Counted from the stretch's first letter, positions 52,141 to 61,594 are shown. The stretch: 64,000 nt of DNA from Paenibacillus glacialis (GCF_001637205.1 NZ_LVJH01000007.1:310001-374000); one strand, 5' to 3'. Numbers and translations are program-made. The notes: generated by a model from the letters alone, not told the origin.

Positions 52141-52231
52141 GGATTAAATAAAGGATATGGAAGCATTCCTCTTAGGGAATGTTCCATATCCTTTATTTGA
52201 GTCTAACTTAGTCAGTACTGATTACGAGGTT
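52141..52231. repeat. dispersed hairpin repeat, copy 1
   Basis: GGATTAAATAAAGGATATGG begins a ~90-bp element also found at 59660. A 22-bp stem (52148-52169 with 52175-52196) carries one unpaired base and a short TCTTA loop. It lies between convergent genes and may end transcription from both. Confidence 0.8.
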
Positions 52232-52245
52232 TTAGATTAAATGAA

Positions 52246-52671
52246 TTAACATGGTTCTCCACTGTCATAGTTGAACTGCCACTCAATTCCAAATTTATCT
52301 ACTACACTACCGTAGAGTTTACTCCAGAAAGTTTCTTGAAGTTCCATGCCAACCTTACCGCCTTCTTTCAGCTGTTCAAATAAAGATTTAACTTCATCGA
52401 TATTCTTAGTAACGACTGCAAGGCTTATGTTATTACCTACAACAAAAGGCATTCCGGGGAAAACATCGGAAAACATCACGTTGCTGCCACTAAGATTTAG
52501 TCGTGTATGCATAACTAAATCTTTCGCTTCCTCTGGAAGTGGGTGTGCTGGATCTGGTGGGGTGTCTCCAAAGGACATGATATGAGGTTGTTCTGTTCCA
52601 AATACCTGTGCGTAAAAAGTTACCGCTTCACGACAGTTCCCGTTAAAATTTATGTATACATCAATTGCCAT
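52246..52671 (-). CDS. VOC family protein (PhnB/YjdN-like)
   Basis: The minus-strand ATG at 52671 follows AAGGAGTGAAGGA; the GTG at 52680 is inside that site. The 141-residue product has the 3-demethylubiquinone-methyltransferase-like VOC fold (VYINFNGNCREAVTFYAQVFG, ISLAVVTKNIDEVKSLFEQL, DKFGIEWQFNYD). Members bind metals or small ligands and many have no known reaction. No operon partner. Confidence 0.88.
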   Translation of the reverse strand: MAIDVYINFNGNCREAVTFYAQVFGTEQPHIMSFGDTPPDPAHPLPEEAKDLVMHTRLNLSGSNVMFSDVFPGMPFVVGNNISLAVVTKNIDEVKSLFEQLKEGGKVGMELQETFWSKLYGSVVDKFGIEWQFNYDSGEPC

Positions 52672-52844
52672 TTCCTTCACTCCTTAGTTAAAATTTGATT
52701 GTAAATCATTTACTGATCTGTATATTCTATATTGTATCATTCAACAGCGAAGAAGCAAATATCGTTGCCGATGTTTTATAAGTAATTGTATTATAAAGTA
52801 AGAATAATGATGAAAGCTTTTAATTGGAATATGGGGGAGAACTA

Positions 52845-53615
52845 ATGCATGAAATTATTTTAGAACAACTTAAAGCAATAGAACAACAACACAACGTGAA
52901 GATCCTCTTCGCAGTGGAGTCGGGTAGCCGTGCGTGGGGATTCCCTTCGCAAGATAGTGACTATGATGTTCGATTCGTATATATCCGGCATCCTGAGTGG
53001 TATTTATCCATTGATGATAAAAGAGATGTTATTGAAGTCCCTATTAACGACATACTCGATATTAACGGTTGGGATATTCGAAAAGCTTTGAAATTATTCA
53101 GAAAGTCTAATCCTCCGCTACTGGAGTGGTTGGTATCCGATATTCTTTATTATGAGGCTTACGGATTTAAAGAAGAAATGCTAATACTCAGACAACAGGT
53201 GTTCTCTCCAAGAGCTTCATTGCATCATTATCTCAGTATGGCGAAGGGCAATTTCAGAACATATTTACAAGGGGATCAAGTCAAGATAAAGAAATATTTC
53301 TACGTTCTTAGACCCATCCTAGCTTGCAAATGGATTGAGAAATACAACACGAACCCACCGATTCTTTTCGATGAATTAGTATCTGACCTAGTTACGGATG
53401 TACAATTGAAACGAGAAATTGAGGATTTGTTAAGAAGGAAAATAGCTGGAGAAGAACTGAACTTACAAAATCGTGTGGATGTGATTAATGATTATATTGA
53501 TAAAGAAATTGAACATTTGACTGCATTTGCTCATTCCCACAAGAATGAATTGAAAGATCCAACAGATCTATTAGATCAACTATATCGAAAGTATTTGAAA
53601 ATGGTGTGGAATTAA
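52845..53615 (+). CDS. YcgL-like predicted nucleotidyltransferase
   Basis: GGGGGAG ahead of ATG 52845 defines a 256-residue protein. ESGSRAWGFPSQDSDYDVRFVYIR is the polymerase-beta nucleotidyltransferase site (GS motif and D-x-D metal ligands). The rest matches the COG3541/YcgL group, helical C-terminus (IDKEIEHLTAFAHSHKNEL). The target is unknown. It ends at a hairpin shared with the convergent CDF gene. Confidence 0.85.
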   Translation: MHEIILEQLKAIEQQHNVKILFAVESGSRAWGFPSQDSDYDVRFVYIRHPEWYLSIDDKRDVIEVPINDILDINGWDIRKALKLFRKSNPPLLEWLVSDILYYEAYGFKEEMLILRQQVFSPRASLHHYLSMAKGNFRTYLQGDQVKIKKYFYVLRPILACKWIEKYNTNPPILFDELVSDLVTDVQLKREIEDLLRRKIAGEELNLQNRVDVINDYIDKEIEHLTAFAHSHKNELKDPTDLLDQLYRKYLKMVWN

Positions 53616-53630
53616 CGAGTAGTGTAAAAA

Positions 53631-53652
53631 AAACGCACCAGTAGGTGCGTTT
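53631..53652. terminator. shared terminator of convergent genes
   Basis: AAACGCACC (53631-53639) pairs with GGTGCGTTT (53644-53652) around AGTA. It overlaps the CDF stop codon, with an A run on the plus side giving a T run for the minus strand. Confidence 0.75.
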
Positions 53653-54589
53653 ATACTTTCAACTCATTATGGGATATTAACGAATTCTCAATTTGGATCG
53701 TTGTATGTTCTATTTTTAATTTCTCCCTAATGATATTAATCGCCTCTTGTAATATGGTTTGACTGTTCTTATCGTCTTCAATTAACATATGACAGCTTAA
53801 AGAATCTAATCCAGAGGTAATTGTCCATATATGGAGGTCGTGTACATCGATAACACCATCTATTTTTTCAAGAAAGGTTTTGACTTCTGCTTGATTAATG
53901 GTGAGTGGAGTGCCCTCCATCAATATATGAACCGAATGCTTAATGACGCCCCAAGCACTTTTTAGAATCAATAATGCAACTATTACCGATATAATAGGGT
54001 CTGCTATATACCAATCAAATAAGAGCATGAATACTCCAGCTACAATTGCCCCAACAGACCCTAATGCATCCCCAAGGATATGCAGATAGGCACTCCGTAA
54101 GTTAACATTATTCTTCACATCGCCTTTGCGCATTAACGACCAAGCACTAATTAAATTCGCCAACAAACCTATGGATGCGATCAACATCATTGCGCCACTT
54201 GCAACAGTCGGAGGTTCGGAGAAACGACCGATGGCTTCCCACACAATAAATCCTGCGATTACGAATAAACTAATACCATTAAATAATGCTGCTAATATTT
54301 CAAAGCGATAATATCCATAACTTTTCTTGGGAGAAGCTGGTCTCGATGCGAACCATATCGCAATCAAACTTAGTAGCAAAGAGCTCGTATCGCTAAGCAT
54401 ATGACCGGAATCGGATAATAAAGCCAGGCTGTTTGTAATTATTCCGCCAAAGAATTCTAGAAACATAATCCCCGCAGTTATGACTAGGGCTATAATTAAC
54501 CCTTTTTTATTTCCTTCTCTTGCTTCTTCAAAATGACCATGACTATGATCATGACTATGTCCGTGTCCATGATGATGGTGATGTCCCAT
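53651..54589 (-). CDS. cation diffusion facilitator zinc/cobalt exporter (CzcD-like)
   Basis: A 312-residue exporter. The N-terminal His-rich tail (GHHHHHGHGHSHDHSHGH) binds metal. Six helices follow, with transport-site residues LSDSGHMLSD in helix 2 and HILGDALGSVGAIVAG in helix 5 (H-x-x-x-D sites of zinc exporters). A cytoplasmic metallochaperone-like domain ends the protein. It lies 12 bases after the ArsR-type regulator gene and is its obvious target. Confidence 0.93.
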   Translation of the reverse strand: MGHHHHHGHGHSHDHSHGHFEEAREGNKKGLIIALVITAGIMFLEFFGGIITNSLALLSDSGHMLSDTSSLLLSLIAIWFASRPASPKKSYGYYRFEILAALFNGISLFVIAGFIVWEAIGRFSEPPTVASGAMMLIASIGLLANLISAWSLMRKGDVKNNVNLRSAYLHILGDALGSVGAIVAGVFMLLFDWYIADPIISVIVALLILKSAWGVIKHSVHILMEGTPLTINQAEVKTFLEKIDGVIDVHDLHIWTITSGLDSLSCHMLIEDDKNSQTILQEAINIIREKLKIEHTTIQIENSLISHNELKV

Positions 54590-54601
54590 GAGAAATCCTC
54601 C

Positions 54602-54910
54602 TTATTTACATTCGATATGAGATAGTACTTGGTTTAAAATGGTAATGACGTGTTCATCATCATAGGTATAATAAAACGTGTTGCCTTCCCGTCTATATTT
54701 AACAAGACGTAGGTTTCTTAAAAAGCTTAATTGATGGGAAACGGCTGATTGAGTCATTTCTAATACTTCAGTAATGTGATTGACTGAGCATTCCTCTTGA
54801 GACAGTAAATATAATATCTTTATTCTAGTTGGGTCTGCCAACGCTTTGAATGTTCGTGAAGCTTCATCAACGGTATCAGGTGATAAAAAGGAATGCGCGT
54901 TTTGTTGCAT
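54602..54910 (-). CDS. ArsR/SmtB-type zinc-sensing repressor (CzrA-like)
   Basis: A 102-residue winged helix: VNHITEVLEMTQSAVSHQLSFLRNLRLVKYRREGN. The C-terminal helix carries D-E-H and, 10 residues on, a His (DDEHVITILNQVLSHIEC), like the alpha-5 zinc site of CzrA/SmtB though its last position reads Cys or Glu rather than His. It should release DNA when zinc or cobalt binds, inducing the exporter. Confidence 0.9.
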   Translation of the reverse strand: MQQNAHSFLSPDTVDEASRTFKALADPTRIKILYLLSQEECSVNHITEVLEMTQSAVSHQLSFLRNLRLVKYRREGNTFYYTYDDEHVITILNQVLSHIECK

Positions 54911-54992
54911 GAATACTGGACCTCCTTTAGTTGTGTTATAGATGGAGTATATGTACTTATCATGGGTGTTTGAAAACTGTTAGTAAAAGTGA

Positions 54993-55041
54993 ATGAACAT
55001 ATGCTCATATAGAATATATTATTAATGGCGAACTTTGTCAA
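54993..55041 (-). promoter_or_regulatory. czrA-like promoter and operator
   Basis: Minus strand TTGACA (55041-55036), 17 bases, TATATT (55018-55013). ATGAACATATGCTCAT (54993-55008), a near palindrome like ArsR/SmtB-family operators, covers the expected transcript start. Confidence 0.75.
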
Positions 55042-55119
55042 TCCCTCCTGAAGACGTTTCTTTTGTGTAAAGATAGTTCTAGCATTTTGGCACTTTATTT
55101 TAATTGTTAATAATTATTA

Positions 55120-55136
55120 TTGAAATAATATTTCAA
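55120..55136 (+). promoter_or_regulatory. candidate MurR (RpiR) operator
   Basis: TTGAAAT-AAT-ATTTCAA is a perfect 7-3-7 inverted repeat 51 bases upstream of murQ. RpiR-family sites are often of this TGAAA/TTTCA type, and a MurR gene ends the operon. Confidence 0.65.
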
Positions 55137-55154
55137 AAGTGTTATTCTTCATTT

Positions 55155-55168
55155 AGAAAGCGATTTCA
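55155..55168 (+). promoter_or_regulatory. cre (CcpA) site before murQ
   Basis: AGAAAGCGATTTCA is one base from the TGAAANCGNTTTCA form. It suggests catabolite repression of MurNAc use. Confidence 0.6.
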
Positions 55169-55187
55169 AAAACGGAAAAGGATGATG

Positions 55188-56084
55188 ATGAAAATCATGT
55201 TAGAGCATTTGACAACAGAGACTCGCAATAAGAAGACAATGAACTTGGATGAATTAACACCTCTTGAACTTCTAGAAGTGATGAATGAAGAAGATCAAAA
55301 GGTCGCACAAGCTGTTAAACAAGAAATTCCGCAAATTGCCAAAGCGGTAGAAGCGATTACAACGGCGATCAAACAAGGAGGACGCTTAATTTACATGGGA
55401 GCTGGAACGAGTGGACGTATCGGTTTGCTAGATGCTGTTGAATGTCCGCCAACATTCGGGACAGCACCTGAAGAGGTAGTTGGGCTAATTGCTGGTGGAG
55501 AGAGAGCGTTTATTAAAGCGGTCGAAGGTGCAGAGGACAATGAACAATTAGGGATGCAAGATTTACAAGATATTAAGCTTACAGCCAAAGATATTGTCGT
55601 AGGAATTGCTGCTAGCGGTCGTACGCCTTATGTCATCGGTGGATTAGAATATGCCAATTCTATTGGAACGCCTACTGTAGCCGTGAGTTGCAACAAAGAT
55701 TCAGCGATTGGTAAAGTTGCCAAGATTGCAATTGAAGTCGTAAACGGACCGGAAGTGTTAACAGGATCAACACGTTTAAAAGCTGGGACCTCTCAAAAAT
55801 TAATTTGCAACATGCTTTCAACTGCTTCAATGATTGGAACGGGGAAAGTATATGGAAATTTAATGGTAGATGTACAATTAACCAATGAAAAACTTGTAGA
55901 ACGTGCTAAACGTATTGTGATGGATGCGACAGATTGTGACGCTGAAACAGCAGAAGACTATTTGAAACAAGCAGATCACAAACCGAAAATTGCAATTGTG
56001 ATGATTCTTGCTGGGCTTTCTAAAGAAGAAGCTGTACAACGTTTGGAAGAATCTCAAGGTTTTGTACGTCAAGCGATAAAATAA
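55188..56084 (+). CDS. murQ: N-acetylmuramic acid 6-phosphate etherase (MurQ)
   Basis: AAAAGG upstream fits a start at ATG 55188 (298 residues); ATGs at 55182, 55185 and 55197 are alternatives, and the frame further upstream is regulatory. The SIS domain shows [26 protein letters not shown] and [14 protein letters not shown]. MurQ cleaves the lactyl ether of MurNAc-6P to give GlcNAc-6P and D-lactate. It is the first gene of the MurNAc operon. Confidence 0.94.
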   Translation: MKIMLEHLTTETRNKKTMNLDELTPLELLEVMNEEDQKVAQAVKQEIPQIAKAVEAITTAIKQGGRLIYMGAGTSGRIGLLDAVECPPTFGTAPEEVVGLIAGGERAFIKAVEGAEDNEQLGMQDLQDIKLTAKDIVVGIAASGRTPYVIGGLEYANSIGTPTVAVSCNKDSAIGKVAKIAIEVVNGPEVLTGSTRLKAGTSQKLICNMLSTASMIGTGKVYGNLMVDVQLTNEKLVERAKRIVMDATDCDAETAEDYLKQADHKPKIAIVMILAGLSKEEAVQRLEESQGFVRQAIK

Positions 56085-56110
56085 TACGAAAGTAAGAGAG
56101 GGGCATAAAC

Positions 56111-57532
56111 ATGAGTAAATATCATGATATAGCGGTCCGAATACTAGAGACTGTCGGTGGTAGTTCAAATGTATCCTCATATACCCATTGCATGACTCGT
56201 CTTCGTGTAACTGTTGTTGATCGCAGTCGAATCGCTGAAGCGGAATTGAAGAAGATTGATGGGGTTCTAGGTGTAGTGGACGCTGAAACGTATCAAATCA
56301 TTCTCGGACCAGGGGTCGTGACCAAAGTAGCCGAACAATTTGGTGAAGTGTTAGAAGGAAGTGTCGCAGCAGGGGGTGAAAGTTCATCTTCGGCTGAACA
56401 ATTACAATCAAAAGGCGCACAAATGAAAGCGCAATTAAAGAAAAAGAATGATACACCCTTCAAAAACTTTTTGCGAAAAATAGGAAATATTTTCATACCC
56501 CTAATTCCTGCGTTCGTTGGAGCTGGTTTAATTGCAGGTATTGGCTCGATTCTAGCTAACAATATTACAGCAGGCAACATAGACGCCGCAACTTGGCAGC
56601 AATATGTAACGATATTAAACGTAATTAAAAATGCAATTTTTACTTACTTAGTCATTTATGTCGGTATTAATGCAGGGAAAGAATTTGGAGCTACTCCTGC
56701 TCTTGGTGGAGTGATCGGTGGGGTAACGATTTTAACAGGTGTTACAGCTGAACTGCCCATTTTTAATATATTTACGGGTGCGCCTTTAACGCCAGGGCAA
56801 GGTGGGGTTATTGGCGTTCTAATCGCAGTATGGATTTTATCAATCGTTGAAAAATATTTGCGTAAAATTATTCCTGATGCCGTTGATATTATCGTTACTC
56901 CTACAATTGCCTTACTAGTCGTGGGGCTGATTACGATATTTTTCATCATGCCATTCGCTGGATTTATTTCTAGTAACTTAATCGGAGCGATTAACTGGAC
57001 GTTAGAACGTGGTGGTGCATTCTCAGGTTTTGTATTAGGAACAGCGTTCTTACCGCTTGTTATGTTAGGACTGCATCAGGTATTGACGCCGATTCACATT
57101 GAGATGATCAATAGTTCAGGTATGACGCTATTACTTCCAATGCTTGCTATGGCTGGTGCGGGTCAAGTAGGGGCATCCATTGCATTATGGATTCGTTGCA
57201 AGAAGAACAAATCATTAACGAACATGATTAAAGGTGCTCTTCCAGTTGGTATTCTGGGAATCGGCGAGCCATTGATTTATGGGGTAACCTTACCGCTAGG
57301 TCGTCCGTTTATTACAGCTTGTATTGGCGGAGGTATTGGTGGTGCGGTCATTGGTTTATTTGGCAACGTTGGAGCGATAGCCATTGGGCCATCTGGAGTC
57401 GCGTTAATTCCATTGATCGCGAATGGATTATGGTTGAAATATGTAATAGGGTTAATTGCAGCATACGCTGGTGGATTTATAATCACTTATTTATTTGGTA
57501 TACCAAAAGAGGCTATGGCAGAACAGGAATAA
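56111..57532 (+). CDS. murP: MurNAc-specific PTS transporter, EIIBC (MurP)
   Basis: A 473-residue phosphotransferase permease. The N-terminal IIB domain carries the phosphorylated Cys in SYTHCMTRLRV (~residue 27). The IIC domain has ten hydrophobic segments with HQVLTPIHIEM and GIGEPLIYGVTLPLGRPF. No IIA domain is fused, so the phosphate comes from a shared glucose-type IIA. It imports MurNAc, or the MurNAc-GlcNAc disaccharide, as the 6-phosphate. RBS GAGAGGGG, 26 bases after murQ. Confidence 0.9.
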   Translation: MSKYHDIAVRILETVGGSSNVSSYTHCMTRLRVTVVDRSRIAEAELKKIDGVLGVVDAETYQIILGPGVVTKVAEQFGEVLEGSVAAGGESSSSAEQLQSKGAQMKAQLKKKNDTPFKNFLRKIGNIFIPLIPAFVGAGLIAGIGSILANNITAGNIDAATWQQYVTILNVIKNAIFTYLVIYVGINAGKEFGATPALGGVIGGVTILTGVTAELPIFNIFTGAPLTPGQGGVIGVLIAVWILSIVEKYLRKIIPDAVDIIVTPTIALLVVGLITIFFIMPFAGFISSNLIGAINWTLERGGAFSGFVLGTAFLPLVMLGLHQVLTPIHIEMINSSGMTLLLPMLAMAGAGQVGASIALWIRCKKNKSLTNMIKGALPVGILGIGEPLIYGVTLPLGRPFITACIGGGIGGAVIGLFGNVGAIAIGPSGVALIPLIANGLWLKYVIGLIAAYAGGFIITYLFGIPKEAMAEQE

Positions 57533-57559
57533 CTGACTAGAAATACTGAGGTGATTCGA

Positions 57560-58612
57560 TTGTTGGGGATTTCAATTTTTATAGCGGACCGGACGTTAGA
57601 AGAAAACATGAATTATATGAAAGAAATGAAGGAAGCAGGTTGTACAGAGATATTTACATCACTTCATATGCCGGAAGATGATATAGAACTATTGAAGGAG
57701 AAATTGCTGGGAATTGCAAACGCTGCCAAACAATTAGGAATGGACTTGATGGCAGATATTTCTGGGAAAGCATTGGAGAAATTTTCATTTCCCTTTTTAT
57801 TGCAATCAGGTGTTACAGGTTTGCGGATGGATTTTGGATTTAGCGCCCATGAAATTGCCGCCTACTCGCAAAAAATGAAAATTGCCTTAAACGCCAGCAC
57901 ATTAACATCAGAGTTCTTAGCTACATTAAAGGATCATCATATTTGTCTTGAGAACATTGAAGCTTGGCATAATTATTATCCCCGCCCGGAAACAGGTCTT
58001 GATAAAGAAACGTTTATAGAGAAGAACAAATGGTTGCAAGCGGAAGGAATTACGACAATGGCCTTTATTCCGGGAGACGGGCTGAAGAGAAAACCATTAT
58101 TTGAAAGTTTGCCTACATTAGAGAAGCATCGGAATCAATCTTCTTTTCTAGCTTACTTGGAATTAGAGAAAGATTGTGCCGTGGACAAAATTTTTGTTGG
58201 AGATTTAACACTTTCAGAATGGTCTCAGCATCAATTTCAAAGGTATGCAGAAGGAATTATTCCTTTGCGAGTAACCAAGGAACTGCCTTATGCATTATGG
58301 GATATTGTTCATCGGAATCGCCTTGACGCTGCACGTGATGCCGTTCGCTCAGAAACTGCACGTACAGATGAAGAGCGTTTTGTAATGACAAAAAATATTG
58401 CGCCTATGCATACGACCAAGCGACCTAAAGGAACGATTACTGTAGATAATTATTTGTATGGCCGCTATGAACATGAGTTACAGATCACGTTAACGGATTT
58501 GCCGGCTCATGAAGGTGTTAATGTGATTGGTCATGTTATAGAAGAAGATATTCCTCTATTGGATTACGTTAGAAAAGGCGGAAGCCATTTTTCCTTTACA
58601 ACTGCTTCTTAA
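57560..58612 (+). CDS. mupG: 6-phospho-N-acetylmuramidase (MupG, DUF871)
   Basis: GAGGTGAT precedes TTG 57560 (350 residues); GTG 57551 is also possible. The N-terminal TIM-barrel (ADRTLEENMNYMKEMKEAGCTEIFTSLHMPEDD; DLMADISGKALEKF; GVTGLRMDFGF) and a small C-terminal beta domain match the DUF871 family, whose S. aureus member MupG splits MurNAc-6P-GlcNAc. With murQ, murP and murR this reproduces the S. aureus MurNAc-GlcNAc salvage gene set in a different order. Confidence 0.88.
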   Translation: MLGISIFIADRTLEENMNYMKEMKEAGCTEIFTSLHMPEDDIELLKEKLLGIANAAKQLGMDLMADISGKALEKFSFPFLLQSGVTGLRMDFGFSAHEIAAYSQKMKIALNASTLTSEFLATLKDHHICLENIEAWHNYYPRPETGLDKETFIEKNKWLQAEGITTMAFIPGDGLKRKPLFESLPTLEKHRNQSSFLAYLELEKDCAVDKIFVGDLTLSEWSQHQFQRYAEGIIPLRVTKELPYALWDIVHRNRLDAARDAVRSETARTDEERFVMTKNIAPMHTTKRPKGTITVDNYLYGRYEHELQITLTDLPAHEGVNVIGHVIEEDIPLLDYVRKGGSHFSFTTAS

Positions 58613-58673
58613 TGATTACTCCCCTCTATTTTGTTACAATAAGGAAAATAGATTAAGTAGAGGAGATAAGGAC

Positions 58674-59525
58674 TTGGTAGTAGGAAGTATGATTTCTCAA
58701 ATTGAACTAGTATTAAATGAACTACCAGAATCAGAAAAAAAAGTAGCAGAGTACATTCTTGCAAATGCTAAAGAAGTCATGCATATGACCATACATGAGT
58801 TAGCGAAGAAAGCGGAGGCAAGTAGTGCTGCGGTTGTTCGTTTTTGCAGGTCGCTAGGAATAGATGGTTTTCCCGCTCTGAAAATCCGTTTATCAGCGGA
58901 AGTAGAAAACACGCAGTATGTTGGCTACTTTGATGTTGAATCGAATGAAACGGTGCATTCTATCATTGATAAAATGTTGTCGAATACAATACTGACCTTC
59001 CAGAATACGGCCAGTCAACTGGATGCGCAATCTATTGAGCAGGCAGTGAACATGTTACAACAGGCAGAAGTTATTTATGTTTACGGAATAGGTGCCTCTT
59101 TTATTATTGCAGAAGATGCAGCACAAAAATGGCTTCGACTTGGCAAAAATGTCTATGCTATTTCAGATCGCCATTTATTAGCAGCGGCCCTGGCTACGAA
59201 ATCGGAAAACGCCGTCTTCTGGGGAATTTCTTATAGCGGTGAAACGAGAGAGGTTATTCAATTAATAAAACGAGCTAAGGAACAGGGGATAAAAACAATT
59301 AGCCTCACTCGTCCTGGAAATAACAAGCTTTCTCAGCTTGCTGATGTTTCTTTATTTACATCACGTGCGCCGGAAGCAAAGCTTCGTAGTGCGGCAACAA
59401 GCTCTAGATTTGCTCAATTATTTGTGTTAGATATTGTCTTTAGCGCATATGCTTCTGCTCAGTATGATTTTACTGTGGAGCAGCTAGCGAAGACAAGACA
59501 AATGATTGAAGTGTTGTATGATTAA
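58674..59525 (+). CDS. murR: RpiR-family regulator of MurNAc catabolism (MurR)
   Basis: Start TTG 58674 behind AGGAGATAAGGA; 283 residues. An N-terminal helix-turn-helix (MTIHELAKKAEASSAAVVRFCRSLGIDGFPALK) and a C-terminal SIS sugar-phosphate-binding domain (VIYVYGIGASFIIAEDAAQKWLRLG; GISYSGETREVIQLI) identify the RpiR family. It probably senses MurNAc-6P and controls the palindrome upstream of murQ. Confidence 0.9.
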   Translation: MVVGSMISQIELVLNELPESEKKVAEYILANAKEVMHMTIHELAKKAEASSAAVVRFCRSLGIDGFPALKIRLSAEVENTQYVGYFDVESNETVHSIIDKMLSNTILTFQNTASQLDAQSIEQAVNMLQQAEVIYVYGIGASFIIAEDAAQKWLRLGKNVYAISDRHLLAAALATKSENAVFWGISYSGETREVIQLIKRAKEQGIKTISLTRPGNNKLSQLADVSLFTSRAPEAKLRSAATSSRFAQLFVLDIVFSAYASAQYDFTVEQLAKTRQMIEVLYD

Positions 59526-59659
59526 TGTTGTGATAAGTTTGTAGAGAAGTAGACGGGAACCTTCGGTAGCTACTAGACTGCTGTCTGAAGCCGAATAGGA
59601 GAAAACAACGGTAAATACTTTATACTGTATACTCAGGAAAATTTGAAGTTGGGGGAACT

Positions 59660-59750
59660 GGATTAAATAAAGGATATGGAAGAATTCCTCTAGGGGAATG
59701 CTCCATATCCTTTATTTGGGTATATCGTAGTTAGCACTGATTATGAGGTT
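59660..59750. repeat. dispersed hairpin repeat, copy 2
   Basis: About 57 of the first 62 bases match copy 1 at 52141, including both stem arms. The ACTGATTAYGAGGTT tail is shared too. It lies 134 bases past murR and could terminate the operon. Confidence 0.8.
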
Positions 59751-60168
59751 AATCTTTAGGGCAACGCTCTCTTTTGAAGGGGAACCAAAGAAAGAAGTTT
59801 TTGAGAGATACTGGATTAGAGTAACTCGGCAGTTCTTTTTGTTATGTTCATGATGTGGAACGTTTTGTTGGTAATTCAATTAATGTAATATGATAATCAG
59901 ATCCACTGCACAAAGACTTATCCGGACAACCTGTTCATCTAACGGGCAGGTTGGCCACGATTTTGTAGTATTTTATGTTAATATATTAAAAAAAGGAAAT
60001 TATTTAGGTGGATAATGCCATCATGCAATAAAAAGTATGTTTAAACAAGTTTCTGTCATATTCTTTACTCTAGCAGTTCTAGCTCTCTGTGTGTCGAATA
60101 AATAAAGTAAAATAAAGAATAATTCAATAATTTAGAAATAAGTAATTTATTGTAGAGGATTTGAATAG
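59751..60168. other. gene-poor stretch
   Basis: No intact gene. A short open frame near 59760-59850 (ATLSFEGEPKKEVFERYWIR) may be a decayed fragment. A CAACCTG/CAGGTTG inverted repeat lies at about 59929-59955. Confidence 0.4.
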
Positions 60169-60408
60169 ATGAATATCTTTTTATATCTCATGATTTTATT
60201 TTCAATTCTGATGATTGTACTTATCGTACTGATCGTTTTTAAGATAATCACGAAGAAAGAATTACCGAGCAGTAATTATACACCATTCGATTATATTACA
60301 GCTCAAACTAGTGTTGAATTTCATGAAGAGAAAGAAGATAAGGAGGAAGAGGACGACAAAGGTGATGATAAAGATAAGAACAACTCTAAAAAGAAGAAGA
60401 ATAGGTGA
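60169..60408 (+). CDS. small membrane protein with charged C-terminal tail
   Basis: Seventy-nine residues: one N-terminal membrane helix (YLMILFSILMIVLIVLIVFKII), then a long acidic-basic tail (EEKEDKEEEDDKGDDKDKN and KKKKNR). The ribosome site is weak (GAGGAT). The tail is probably cytoplasmic and disordered. No family is recognised. A perfect 12-bp hairpin follows. Confidence 0.55.
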   Translation: MNIFLYLMILFSILMIVLIVLIVFKIITKKELPSSNYTPFDYITAQTSVEFHEEKEDKEEEDDKGDDKDKNNSKKKKNR

Positions 60409-60449
60409 ATATTTGATTCAGGAGGACTATACTAGCTCCACAATCAACG

Positions 60450-60488
60450 AAAAAGACCAAAGATGCATAACGTGAATTTGGTCTTTTT
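60450..60488. terminator. terminator after the small membrane protein gene
   Basis: AAAAAGACCAAA (60450-60461) pairs with TTTGGTCTTTTT (60477-60488). The T-rich end is part of the stem, so it can act on both strands. Confidence 0.85.
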
Positions 60489-60685
60489 GGTTTCGGTAAT
60501 TTCCATGTCGTGGTCCACTTGGGATATTATTGATTATGAAACTTTTTCCATTTCCTTATGTTTATAATGATGATCATTTAAATTAATCTAAGCCAAAGTT
60601 GTAAAAGATAGTGGTAAAAAAATGGGGTGTACTTCAAAAGATATTTGATTCTAACTTTTAAAATATAAAATATGGAGGTAATGTC

Positions 60686-61594
60686 GTGAAAAAATCTATT
60701 GGTTTGTTAAGTGTTCTGTTTGTTGTTGTATTATCTACTATTAATGTTGCGTCTGCATCAACGAATAAGGAACTAAACTTAAATGTAAATGGCCAAAAAG
60801 TTGTAGGCCAACGCCCTATTATCATTAACAATAATACCTTGGTTCCGATACGAACGGTTTCACTAATTCCAAGTTTTAAGGTGGATTGGGATAATAACAC
60901 TAAAACTGTCACCGTAATAGATTCTATGACTAAAGATGTCGTTAAATTAAAAGTTGGAAGTAAGACTGCTTATATTGGGGATAAGCAGGTTACTATTGCA
61001 ACCCCTTCGATTGTCAAAGATGGTTTAACATATGTTCCATTCCGGTTTATTGGTGAAGGTTTGAAAGCACATGTGGATTGGGATATAAATACGAATACCC
61101 TAATTATTTACAAAATAAATAAGGAGCTTAATAAACTAGTTGATGGCACTGATATTACTGATGCTAGAAACGCCCTATTAAAGTTACCTCGTATTATTCT
61201 CCATGATGGATTAGCTCCTATTGAAGAAGGAGGAGCTGGTGGGACTTATTACTTCAAATTCGGACAGAAAAATGCGTTCATTTACGTATATAGAGGTCTA
61301 GCCCAATATTATGAATTGAAGAATGGTGCGGCATGGGAAACTTGGGAAGCGCAAGTTGGATCAAAAGATAAAAATAATAAAGATGTAATTCCTAATGTTA
61401 TTCCATCTATAAAGGGGGAATGGGGAACACGGCCTCTATTCACTGGTAAGATTAACTACTTTATGGACCTGTGGATGTTAGATCAAGTGCAATACGGCAC
61501 TATTGATGAAAGTGGGAAATCCATTTTTGAAGATTCTAAACCGATTACTAACAGATCAGAAAATATCATATTCGAAATTCCGAACGAATCTTAA
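60686..61594 (+). CDS. secreted stalk-domain (copper amine oxidase N-like) protein
   Basis: GTG start after ATGGAGG; 302 residues with a signal peptide (KK, hydrophobic core, ASA at ~23-25). Residues ~30-150 hold two stalk-type repeats (LNVNGQKVVGQRPIIINNNTLVPIRTVSL; VKDGLTYVPFRFIGEGLKAHVDWD), a common surface module in Paenibacillus. The C-terminal ~150 residues match nothing I recognise. Likely exported to the wall region. Confidence 0.82.
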   Translation: MKKSIGLLSVLFVVVLSTINVASASTNKELNLNVNGQKVVGQRPIIINNNTLVPIRTVSLIPSFKVDWDNNTKTVTVIDSMTKDVVKLKVGSKTAYIGDKQVTIATPSIVKDGLTYVPFRFIGEGLKAHVDWDINTNTLIIYKINKELNKLVDGTDITDARNALLKLPRIILHDGLAPIEEGGAGGTYYFKFGQKNAFIYVYRGLAQYYELKNGAAWETWEAQVGSKDKNNKDVIPNVIPSIKGEWGTRPLFTGKINYFMDLWMLDQVQYGTIDESGKSIFEDSKPITNRSENIIFEIPNES

